Below are positions 42,652 to 49,481 of a DNA stretch of 60,127 nt, piece after piece. Under the pieces are notes generated by a model that did no database searches, was not told the DNA's origin, and worked only from the letters and a program-made list of their open reading frames with translations. The stretch is from contig JAVKLU010000081.1 in assembly GCA_031538895.1 (NCBI GenBank), positions 1 through 60,127 on the forward strand, written 5' to 3'. A program made the position numbers and the translations under genes. The DNA is from JAVKLU01 sp031538895. GTDB lineage: Bacteria; Pseudomonadota; Gammaproteobacteria; Burkholderiales; Burkholderiaceae. The stretch's first letter is position 1, and every line of letters starts with the position of its first letter.

Positions 42652-42854
42652 GCCGCAACGAGTCCAATACTGATAGACATTGGGCGGTTTTCGCCAATTT
42701 CGATGCGTTCTGCAAGCACGCGCAGCGCTAGCGTTTGGGCCTTGGCCATGGCCTCGTCAGCGGTGGCGCCATAGCTTAATACGCCGGGAATTTCGGGAAC
42801 CTCTGCCAACCAGCGACCATCTGCTTCACGTTCGTATTCGATATGGAAATTCAT
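42648..42854 (-). CDS. hicB: HicB-family antitoxin (short form)
   Basis: 68 residues: a HicB-like RNase H-fold domain (YEREADGRWLAEVPEIPGVLSYGATADEAMAKAQTLAL) without an obvious C-terminal DNA-binding helix-turn-helix or ribbon-helix-helix. The antitoxin therefore may not autoregulate by itself. The start is at 42854 with GGAG upstream; a longer frame to 42959 runs through the duplicated leader and attC-like site and is not coding. Confidence 0.87.
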   Translation of the reverse strand: MNFHIEYEREADGRWLAEVPEIPGVLSYGATADEAMAKAQTLALRVLAERIEIGENRPMSISIGLVAA

Positions 42855-42863
42855 GACAACTCC

Positions 42864-42914
42864 AATGATTGAAAAACAAAAACGTATTCTACGCGCCCCC
42901 GATAGAAAAGGCTC
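42864..42914 (-). repeat. 50-bp direct repeat, right copy
   Basis: Right copy of the repeat described at 41782-41832, ten bases upstream of hicB. It differs by one extra C and two or three substitutions. It joins the 3' end of an attC-like site. Confidence 0.75.
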
Positions 42915-42977
42915 AGGGTTTGAGAATTCAGGGGACGCGCAGTTTTTGGCACGATTCACTCGAATAATGGGTTAGTC
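42911..42977 (-). other. attC-like recombination site 4
   Basis: 67 bp on the minus strand. It starts GACTAACCCATTATTC with the stop codon of the upstream remnant inside the box, and ends CTGAATTCTCAAAC-CCTGAGC. It shares TAACCCATNATTC with site 2 and the CTCAAAC inner box with site 1. The R' box is degenerate. Confidence 0.5.
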
Positions 42978-43118
42978 CGCCGGAAATTCAGTGAAAACAA
43001 GGTCACGATGTGTAGCCCACCCAAGAATGAATTGGCGAACTTCTTTGATCCGAGGAACAGGGACGGCACGACCATCCCTGACTTGTAACGTGGCGCCCTT
43101 TGACGCGCAACTTAGAAG
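42972..43118 (-). pseudogene. C-terminal remnant of an unidentified cassette gene
   Basis: A 48-codon open frame without a start codon reads ATLQVRDGRAVPVPRIKEV, then RQFILGWATHRDLVFTEFPAD, and ends at a TAA inside an attC-like box. Its protein-like composition suggests the end of a real gene whose front was lost by deletion. Family not recognised. Confidence 0.4.
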
Positions 43119-43140
43119 TCAGCGGGATGGCCGGGTTATG
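43070..43140 (-). other. Imperfect palindrome, attC-like site 3
   Basis: The arms CCATCCCTGACTTGTAACG... and ...CTTAGAAGTCAGCGGGATGG pair over ~25 bp with unpaired extra bases, which is the structural style of attC. On the minus strand it starts GCATAACCC just after the stop of the 82-residue gene. The expected R' box at the far end is missing or mutated (GTCGTGC). It overlaps the remnant frame. Confidence 0.45.
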
Positions 43141-43384
43141 CCTTATTTTCAAGTTTTGATTCAATCTGCTTCACTGATTTTAGTATTTCAATAAGTATCA
43201 TCGCCGCGCCAAAAAATACTGCCGCACAAAAAAAAGCTGCTACAGCACCCACAATAAATCCGATGAAGCCGTAATTCATCACTGCTCCTACCCCACCGCC
43301 GACAAGTCCTCCAACAACTAGGAATACCCAAAGCGCAATTTCAACCAAAATCTTGTACGACGAAACTATCCAATTTGAAAGCAT
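43136..43384 (-). CDS. Small two-helix membrane protein
   Basis: 82 residues. Two glycine/alanine-rich membrane segments (ILVEIALWVFLVVGGLVGGG and FIGFIVGAVAAFFCAAVFFG) are followed by a short charged tail (KSVKQIESKLENKA). A Shine-Dalgarno (AAGGAG) lies upstream of the ATG. No family recognised. It is probably the first cassette of the array. Confidence 0.65.
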   Translation of the reverse strand: MLSNWIVSSYKILVEIALWVFLVVGGLVGGGVGAVMNYGFIGFIVGAVAAFFCAAVFFGAAMILIEILKSVKQIESKLENKA

Positions 43385-43444
43385 CCTGTTCTCCTTATTG
43401 GCGAGGCAATTACCTTGATCTCACTCCCCGCCGGTGAGTGAGAG

Positions 43445-43499
43445 GTCTAACGTAATTTTTATGGCAAAAACGCCATGTAATTTGCTAACTAGGCTGTGG
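43445..43499 (-). other. Possible attC/core site upstream of the first cassette
   Basis: GTTAGAC (a perfect GTTRRRY core) at 43445-43451 on the minus strand ends a short palindrome (GTAATTTTTATGGC / GCCATGTAATTT). GCCTAGTTAGC lies on its far side. It could be the recombination point where the first cassette joined the chromosome. Confidence 0.35.
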
Positions 43500-43547
43500 A
43501 CTCCAAGCCCCAAAAAGCATTTACGGTGTCTATGATAACTGATTCCG

Positions 43548-44675
43548 TTAATGATTGTCGAAAACGTGCACACCTGATGTGGTCAAGGAGACATCTTCGC
43601 CTTCGCGCAAATCACCCAATTCAGACACTAAAACCTCCAGCTCGATATGCGCAGGCAAGCCATCCACGACGGTGACGGGCGAGAGTTCAAGGCGTGCCGT
43701 AATACCAAAGGCCAAAATGCGATCAACTTTCACGGGAATCCCCGCTCCCGCCACGCGAGTCACGCGCAGCTCGTGTGGCCGCGCAAAAGCGGTCAATCGC
43801 ACCCCAGCCCCCGCACCAACCCCAGTCCCTGCTGAAATCTGCGCCGAAGTCTGCGCTGAAGTCTGCACTAAGCCGCCGGCGGTATTTTGTACGATCGGCA
43901 AACGGTGTGGGCCGATCACCAATTGATTGTGTTCTAAGACGCCTTCAAAACGATTGACGTGCCCCAAGAACCCATACACAAAAGGCGTCTTGGGATATTG
44001 ATACACCTGATTGGGGCTGCCGACTTGCTCCACATTGCCTTTGTTCATCAAGACCACACGATCAGCGACTTCCAGCGCTTCTTCTTGATCATGCGTGACA
44101 AAAATTGAAGTGATGTGCAAATCATCATGCAGACGGCGCAACCAGCGGCGCAACTCTTTACGCACTTTGGCGTCCAAGGCACCAAAAGGTTCATCCAATA
44201 ACAACACTTTAGGCTCTACGGCCAGTGCGCGCGCCAAAGCGATTCTTTGCCGCTGACCGCCGGACAACTGCGCCGGATAACGATCGTGCAACCAATCGAG
44301 TTGCACTAAATCGAGTAATTCGTGAACTTTGCGCGCGATCTCGGCATCTTTCGCGCGTTCTTTGCGTGGCTTGACCCGCAAACCAAACGCGACATTTTCA
44401 AACACCGTCATATGACGAAACAGGGCGTAATGTTGAAACACAAAACCCACTTGGCGTTCACGCACATGCGTGTCTGAAGCGTCCTCGCCATTTAATAACA
44501 CTTGCCCACTGTCGGGTGCTTCCAATCCTGCAATCACGCGCAACAAAGTGGTTTTGCCACAGCCAGATGGGCCCAAAAGCGCGACCAGCTCGCCTGCTGG
44601 AAAGCCCAGGCTGACATTATTGAGCGCAACAAATGCGCCAAAGTTTTTGTTAATATTTTTGACTTCTATGCTCAT
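43548..44675 (-). CDS. cysA: Sulfate/thiosulfate ABC transporter ATP-binding protein CysA
   Basis: The ATPase of sulfate import. 375 residues: Walker A GPSGCGKTT, signature LSGGQRQRIALARAL, Walker B VLLLDEPFGALD, switch His in VTHDQEEA. A C-terminal TOBE-like domain follows. Around residues 270-290 it has an insert made of 12-bp tandem repeats (QTSAQTSAQISAG) then a Gly/Ala/Val-rich stretch. The start at 44675 (MSIEVKNINKNFG) fits the family; the frame is open 17 codons upstream. Last gene of the sbp-cysT-cysW-cysA operon. Confidence 0.94.
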   Translation of the reverse strand: MSIEVKNINKNFGAFVALNNVSLGFPAGELVALLGPSGCGKTTLLRVIAGLEAPDSGQVLLNGEDASDTHVRERQVGFVFQHYALFRHMTVFENVAFGLRVKPRKERAKDAEIARKVHELLDLVQLDWLHDRYPAQLSGGQRQRIALARALAVEPKVLLLDEPFGALDAKVRKELRRWLRRLHDDLHITSIFVTHDQEEALEVADRVVLMNKGNVEQVGSPNQVYQYPKTPFVYGFLGHVNRFEGVLEHNQLVIGPHRLPIVQNTAGGLVQTSAQTSAQISAGTGVGAGAGVRLTAFARPHELRVTRVAGAGIPVKVDRILAFGITARLELSPVTVVDGLPAHIELEVLVSELGDLREGEDVSLTTSGVHVFDNH

Positions 44676-44756
44676 AGTGTTCTCGCTTCGTGTTCTGGTT
44701 TCGTGTTCACTGTAAAAATGATTCAAGCCTCATTTAAGGGATGCATTAAAAGTTTA

Positions 44757-44899
44757 AGGCACTTCTATAAATACAGAATGTGCGGATGAAGTGCGAGGCG
44801 CACAGCACACAGAAACCGGAGCGTACATACAGTACGTGAGGATTTCGCGTACTGCGCAACAAAGCAATTCACCGCAAAAATGAATTGATAGAAGTGCCC
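44757..44899 (+). mobile_element. 143-bp MITE-like palindromic element, copy C
   Basis: Forward orientation on the plus strand, so opposite to the cys genes. Flanked by TTTA on both sides (44753-44756 and 44900-44903); the right duplicate contains the cysW stop codon. It separates cysW from cysA. Confidence 0.87.
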
Positions 44900-44900
44900 T

Positions 44901-45779
44901 TTATGCTTGGCGCGGCGTTTCAAATACCGGATCGGCGTTCCATTGGGCATCCATACGCCATTCAATCAACACTTTAAACGCCAAGGTCACCAAAGCGAGT
45001 AAGGCCAGAATACTGGCCAAGGCGAACGCCGCTGCAAAGTTGTATTCGTTATACAAAATTTCCACTTGCAAGGGAATCGTATTGGTCAAGCCGCGAATAT
45101 GTCCCGACACCACCGACACGGCGCCAAACTCGCCCATCGCCCGAGCATTACACAAAATCACACCGTACAACAATCCCCATTTAATGTTAGGTAAAGTGAC
45201 GCGCCAAAAGGTTTTCCAACCATTCGCACCTAAAACCGTCGCGGCCTCTTCCTCTTCTTTTCCTTGCGCCTCCATCACCGGAATCAATTCACGCACAATG
45301 AAAGGGACGGTAATAAAAATCGTCACAATCACAATCGCAGGCATGGCAAAAATAATTTTGATGTCGTGTGCTTGTAGCCACGCTCCCAGAGCACTGCCCG
45401 CGCCAAAAACCAACACAAACACCAGCCCAGCAACCACCGGCGAGACTGAAAAGGGCAAGTCGATTAAAGACACTAATAAAGCTTTGCCGCGAAAATCAAA
45501 TTTGGCAATCAACCATGCTGCCGCGACGCCAAACACCAAATTTAAGGGCACGGAAATCAGCGCAGTAATTAAGGTCAATCTAATTGCGGACAAGGCGTCG
45601 GGGTCGATAATCGCCGCAACATAAACACCCCAACCTTTACGCAGGGCTTCAAAAAATACGGCAAACAAGGGCGCCAGTAGAAACAGGGCAAAGAAACTTA
45701 ATCCTATCGTCAAAACGCTATAGCGTACCCATGCAGGGTCTGCGCAAGCAGCATTTTTTTGATAACGGTCAGCGTGCAT
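44901..45779 (-). CDS. cysW: Sulfate ABC transporter permease CysW
   Basis: 292 residues, six or so membrane helices, with the EAA-type cytoplasmic loop (EEEEAATVLGANGWKTFWRVTLPNI) that docks CysA. SPVVAGLVFVLVFG is typical of CysW. It forms a pair with CysT. Upstream and downstream spaces each hold one inserted 143-bp element. Confidence 0.94.
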   Translation of the reverse strand: MHADRYQKNAACADPAWVRYSVLTIGLSFFALFLLAPLFAVFFEALRKGWGVYVAAIIDPDALSAIRLTLITALISVPLNLVFGVAAAWLIAKFDFRGKALLVSLIDLPFSVSPVVAGLVFVLVFGAGSALGAWLQAHDIKIIFAMPAIVIVTIFITVPFIVRELIPVMEAQGKEEEEAATVLGANGWKTFWRVTLPNIKWGLLYGVILCNARAMGEFGAVSVVSGHIRGLTNTIPLQVEILYNEYNFAAAFALASILALLALVTLAFKVLIEWRMDAQWNADPVFETPRQA

Positions 45780-45806
45780 AACAATTGAGATAATAAAAAA
45801 ACTCTA

Positions 45807-45949
45807 GGGCACTTCTATAAATACAGAATATGCGGATGAAGTGCGAGGCGCTCAGCACACAGAAACCGGAGCGTGCATACAGTACGTGAGGATTTCGCGT
45901 ACTGCGCAACAAAGCAATTCGCCGCAAAAATGAATTGATAGAAGTGCCC
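45807..45949 (+). mobile_element. 143-bp MITE-like palindromic element, copy D
   Basis: Forward on the plus strand, flanked by TCTA on both sides (45803-45806 and 45950-45953). It lies between cysT and cysW, 10 bp after the cysT stop. It is nearly identical to copy C, with a few substitutions (AATATGC, CTCAGC, GTGCATAC). Confidence 0.87.
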
Positions 45950-45959
45950 TCTATGAATA

Positions 45960-46808
45960 TTATTTTTGAGTGACTGCGTGGAGGCTTTTACTCCAGCTCT
46001 GTAGCCCGTTAATACCTAGCAGCAGCAACAAAGAAAACACCAACATCGTCAAGGCAATCCCGGTCGCGCCAGCGTAGTCAAATTGCTCTAGCTTTGCAAT
46101 AATCATCAAGGGCGTGATTTCTGACACCATCGGTAAATTGCCTGCAATAAAAATCACCGATCCATATTCGCCCAAAGCGCGCGCAAAGGCCAGCGTAAAA
46201 CCGGTCAAAATTGAGGGCACGATCGCGGGCAAAATGATGCGCCAAAAAATTTGTCCCCGATGCGCGCCCAAACTGGATGCCGCTTCTTCAAACTCAACTT
46301 CCAAATCTTGCAAAACGGGTTGCACGGTTCGCACCACAAAAGGCAGCCCAACAAAAATCAAGGCCACTAAAATCCCCAGCGGCGTAAACGCCACCTTAAT
46401 TCCCAGGGGTTCTAAATAACTGCCCAGCCAACCATTGGGCGCATACAAAGCCGTTAAGGCAATCCCCGTCACGGCAGTTGGCAGCGCAAAAGGCAAGTCG
46501 ATCAAAGCATCTACCAAACGCCGTCCGGCAAAAGGGTAGCGCACCAAAGACCAGGCCAGCATTAGGCCAAAAACGGCATTGATCAGTGCCGCGATCAATG
46601 CCGTTCCAAAACTTAAACGATACGATGCCATGACGCGCGGCGCAGTGACGATGTTCCAGAACTCTGTCCAATCCAAACTCATGCTACGCCAAATCAACAT
46701 CGACAAGGGAATAAGCACAACCAGGGATAAATACAACAAGGTGTATCCCAGCGTCAGCTTAAAACCAGGCAGGATGCGATTTTTTTTCATAACGCTGTTC
46801 GGATTCAT
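45960..46808 (-). CDS. cysT: Sulfate ABC transporter permease CysT
   Basis: 282 residues with an EAA loop EFEEAASSLGAHRGQIFWRIILPAI and membrane helices. ALPTAVTGIALTALYAP is typical of CysT/CysU. A Met at residue 7 (46790) is an alternative start. It follows the adjacent sulfate-binding protein gene by 20 bp. Confidence 0.94.
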   Translation of the reverse strand: MNPNSVMKKNRILPGFKLTLGYTLLYLSLVVLIPLSMLIWRSMSLDWTEFWNIVTAPRVMASYRLSFGTALIAALINAVFGLMLAWSLVRYPFAGRRLVDALIDLPFALPTAVTGIALTALYAPNGWLGSYLEPLGIKVAFTPLGILVALIFVGLPFVVRTVQPVLQDLEVEFEEAASSLGAHRGQIFWRIILPAIVPSILTGFTLAFARALGEYGSVIFIAGNLPMVSEITPLMIIAKLEQFDYAGATGIALTMLVFSLLLLLGINGLQSWSKSLHAVTQK

Positions 46809-46828
46809 TCAAGGACACTGGTCTATCG

Positions 46829-47830
46829 TTATTTCGGCGCACTGATCTGGTCAAACACGCCACCGTCAACAAAATGCGTTTGACTGGCATTGGTCCAATT
46901 TCCAAATAACTCATCAATCGTAAATAAGGCAACTTTAGGAAACCGTTTGACGTAAGCGCCACCGGCTTTTTGATTACGAGGGCGGAAATAATGTTTGGCG
47001 GCGAGTTCTTGCCCTTGATCCGAATACAAAAAATCGATATACGCTTTGGCCAACGCACGCGTGCCGTGTTTATCGACATTGCGGTCAACAATCGCCACTG
47101 GCGGCTCAGCCAAAATCGATATGCTTGGAAACACGATATCAAATTTGTCTGCGCCCAATTCATTTTGCGCCAAAAAGGCTTCATTCTCCCACGTAATCAA
47201 TACGTCGCCGATACCGCGTTCAGCAAAAGTCGTTGTCGCACCGCGCGCTCCTGAATCCAATACTTTGACGTTTTGATAAATACTTTGCACAAATGCACGC
47301 GCACTAGCACCATTGCCTTTAGGTTGTTTCAAGGCATAACCCCACGCCGCAAGATAATTCCAGCGTGCGCCCCCAGAGGTTTTAGGATTCGGCGTCACAA
47401 CCTCAACACCCGCCCGCGCTAAGTCCGGCCAATTTTTAATCGCTTTGGGATTGCCCTTGCGCACCAAAAAAACGATGGTCGAGGTATAAGGTGTCGCGTT
47501 GTTGGGGAACTGTGTTTGCCAATCTTTTGCAATCAATCCCTTGTTCGCAATCGCGTCAATGTCGTATGCCAGTGCCAAGGACACGACGTCCGCTTCCAGA
47601 CCATCAATCACTGAACGGGCTTGCTTGCCAGAGCCGCCATGCGATTGGCTAAAACGAATCTCTTGCTTGGCTTTTTGACCCCATTGCGCCGCAAAAGCTT
47701 TATTCACTTCTTGATAAAACTCACGCGTTGGATCGTAGGATACATTCAAAAAACTGGTTTGCGCCCAGACACTCACACCGCTGAGGCTTGCGAATAATCC
47801 GATAAATAATGTCGCTGTAAAAAATTTCAT
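46829..47830 (-). CDS. Periplasmic sulfate-binding protein (paralogue 1)
   Basis: 333 residues with a signal peptide ending SVWAQ. Motifs of sulfate-binding proteins are present: LNVSYDPTREFY, QSHGGSGKQ, GLEADVVSLA, and the conserved VTPNPKTSGGARWNYLAAWGY. It is the first gene of the operon with cysT, cysW and cysA. It is a close paralogue of the gene at 48139-49140. Whether it prefers sulfate or thiosulfate cannot be read from the sequence. Confidence 0.93.
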   Translation of the reverse strand: MKFFTATLFIGLFASLSGVSVWAQTSFLNVSYDPTREFYQEVNKAFAAQWGQKAKQEIRFSQSHGGSGKQARSVIDGLEADVVSLALAYDIDAIANKGLIAKDWQTQFPNNATPYTSTIVFLVRKGNPKAIKNWPDLARAGVEVVTPNPKTSGGARWNYLAAWGYALKQPKGNGASARAFVQSIYQNVKVLDSGARGATTTFAERGIGDVLITWENEAFLAQNELGADKFDIVFPSISILAEPPVAIVDRNVDKHGTRALAKAYIDFLYSDQGQELAAKHYFRPRNQKAGGAYVKRFPKVALFTIDELFGNWTNASQTHFVDGGVFDQISAPK

Positions 47831-48138
47831 TTTGATTTTTTCTGAAATATTGAGATGCGCGACGCCACATCAAACGCGCTAAGAACGGTGCGAAGAAACG
47901 TGTGATTCCGTTTTCCAATAGAAGTCAGCGTTCTAAGTGATCGCTCTACTTGATTGCACTATTGGAAATCGGAACTACCATCCACGCTGATTAGCATCAC
48001 TAATTGGCATCACTAATGAATGAATGCACTACACCTAGTGGGCAAGGATTAACAACATCGCCCACGGACACCATCACTCAACCGCATTGAATATCCAAGA
48101 TTAAAAATAGACCTAAGCTCGTGATTGTGAGTGGCCAA
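47831..48138. other. Intergenic region between the two sulfate-binding protein genes
   Basis: 308 bp. It contains a 16-bp inverted repeat (47906-47921 and 47959-47974, TTCCGTTTTCCAATAG with one mismatch) and a tandem direct repeat GCATCACTAATTG about 47994-48017. The promoter of the cys operon must lie here or upstream. No CysB site can be assigned with confidence. Confidence 0.6.
47906..47974. repeat. 16-bp inverted repeat upstream of the cys operon
   Basis: The arms TTCCGTTTTCCAATAG and CTATTGGAAATCGGAA (one mismatch) are separated by 37 nt containing GTCAGCGTTC. The same core occurs in the loop of the inverted repeat at 32981-33023. It may be a small dispersed repeat or an operator. Confidence 0.6.
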
Positions 48139-49140
48139 TTATTTCTTGACGCTGATTTGGTCATATACCCCACCATCGGCAAAATGTTCTTTCATCACTT
48201 TTGACCACCCCCCTAATAGAGAATCCACGGTGAAGGTTTTGACAGCAGGAAATTGCGCCGCATTCTTTTTGAAAATTGCAGGATTGATCGGACGCAAATA
48301 ATGTTTGGCAATAATGGTTTGACCGTCATCGCTGTATAAAAAATCTAAGTAGGCTTTAGCCACATCTGTCGTGCCGCGTTTGGTCGCAACCGAATTGATG
48401 ATCGCCACTGGGGCCGGTGCTTCGATCGTCAAGCTGGGGTAAATGACTTCAAATTGCCCCTTACCCACTTCCTCTTCAATCAATACCGCTTCATTTTCAA
48501 AAGTGACTAAGACGTCACCGATACCACGCTGAGTAAAAGTGGTCGTCGCGCCGCGCCCGCCGCCATCCAATACGGGGACGTTAGCAAATAATTTGCGCAC
48601 AAACTCACGCGCTTGCGCTTCGTTTTTGTTTTGTGAGTAAGCGTAACCATACGCCGCCAAATAGGTATAACGACCATTGCCGGTGAGTTTAGGGTTAGGC
48701 ACTATGACTTGAATGCCTGGTTTGACTAAGTCATCCCAGTTTTTAATGCCCTTAGGGTTGCCTTTACGCACGAGCAAAATTGACACGGAGGAATATGGCG
48801 CAGCGCTATTTGGAAAGGCTTTGCGCCAATCACTGACGATTAAATTTTTAGACGCTAAAAAATCTAAATCCGAAGCTTGATTCATCGTCACGACATCGGC
48901 CTCTAAACCCGCAGCGACGGCGCCCACTTGTTTAGATGAACCGCCGTGAGACTGATTGATGGTTACGGCTTGGTTAGATTTTTTTTGCCACGCGCGAACA
49001 AACGCCGGATTGATTTCTTTATACAGCTCACGCGACACGTCGTAGGAAACGTTGAGCAAAGTCGTTTGCGCCAATGCGCTAGAACTGATGACTAAAAAGG
49101 AGAGAGCGAGAGAGAGGAGGCGAACAATATAGGCAGTCAT
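48139..49140 (-). CDS. Periplasmic sulfate-binding protein (paralogue 2)
   Basis: 333 residues, the same length as paralogue 1, with a signal peptide ending SSALAQ and the same motifs: LNVSYDVSRELY, QSHGGSSKQ, GLEADVVTM, and VPNPKLTGNGRYTYLAAYGY. It is separated from paralogue 1 by 308 bp. The pair probably arose by duplication; one may serve thiosulfate and the other sulfate, which is inference. Confidence 0.93.
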   Translation of the reverse strand: MTAYIVRLLSLALSFLVISSSALAQTTLLNVSYDVSRELYKEINPAFVRAWQKKSNQAVTINQSHGGSSKQVGAVAAGLEADVVTMNQASDLDFLASKNLIVSDWRKAFPNSAAPYSSVSILLVRKGNPKGIKNWDDLVKPGIQVIVPNPKLTGNGRYTYLAAYGYAYSQNKNEAQAREFVRKLFANVPVLDGGGRGATTTFTQRGIGDVLVTFENEAVLIEEEVGKGQFEVIYPSLTIEAPAPVAIINSVATKRGTTDVAKAYLDFLYSDDGQTIIAKHYLRPINPAIFKKNAAQFPAVKTFTVDSLLGGWSKVMKEHFADGGVYDQISVKK

Positions 49141-49481
49141 GATTAAATCCGTAAGTAAATTCGTAAGTCAGTCAAAGGAGGCGCAGTGTAAAAGCCAACT
49201 GATCAAAATCAAAGGAACAAATACTTATTTGCTTATATGATTTTTTGATTGTTTTTTTTGACTGAGCTTTTATTCACCCAATTCAGCAAAAGGCCTTGGG
49301 GGTTGGGAATCAGGAATCAAGAATTAGGGCACTTCTATAAATACAGAATGTGCGGATGAAGTGCCCGGCGCACAGCACACAGAAACCGGAACGTACATAC
49401 AGTAAGTGAGGATTGCGCGTACTGCGCAACAAAGCAATTCGCCGCAAAAATGAATTGATAGAAGTGCCCGTTAGAAATAAT
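49141..49481. other. Intergenic region between alr and the second sulfate-binding protein gene
   Basis: 341 bp with the promoter region of the sulfate-binding gene (AT-rich, including a short direct repeat GTAAGT around 49152-49166) and, at 49327-49469, copy E of the 143-bp element. Nothing else was recognised. Confidence 0.6.
49327..49469 (+). mobile_element. 143-bp MITE-like palindromic element, copy E
   Basis: Forward on the plus strand, the most diverged of the five full copies (GTGCCCGGCG, GTAAGTGAGG, GATTGCGCG changes). Flanks are ATTA and GTTA, matching at 3 of 4 bases. It lies 12 bp after the alr stop codon. Confidence 0.83.

Larger units (their letters stand above)
39864..43500 (-). 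mobile_element. Integron-type gene cassette array without integrase (CALIN-like), partly decayed
   Basis: Between msrAB and cysA lie unrelated small genes, all on the minus strand, separated by short palindromic attC-like sites at 39864-39926, 41044-41114, 42911-42977 and, less well preserved, 43070-43140 and about 43445-43499. Single R'' or R' boxes remain at 42432-42438 (GCCTAAC right after the hicA stop) and 43445-43451 (GTTAGAC). No intI gene is in the window. Cassettes: an 82-residue membrane protein; a gene remnant; hicBA; an SRPBCC protein; a Rossmann-fold gene fragment; a 63-residue protein with a DUF2335 protein; and agmatine deiminase. The GC content appears higher than in flanking genes. 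Boundaries are approximate. Confidence 0.65.

Noticed and set aside
43070..43140. Complete, functional attC site
   Set aside because: The palindrome is clear, but the GTTRRRY end is mutated or missing, so it is listed only as attC-like.
45040..45624. 194-codon plus-strand frame over cysW
   Set aside because: Antisense shadow of a well-supported permease gene; its composition is not protein-like.
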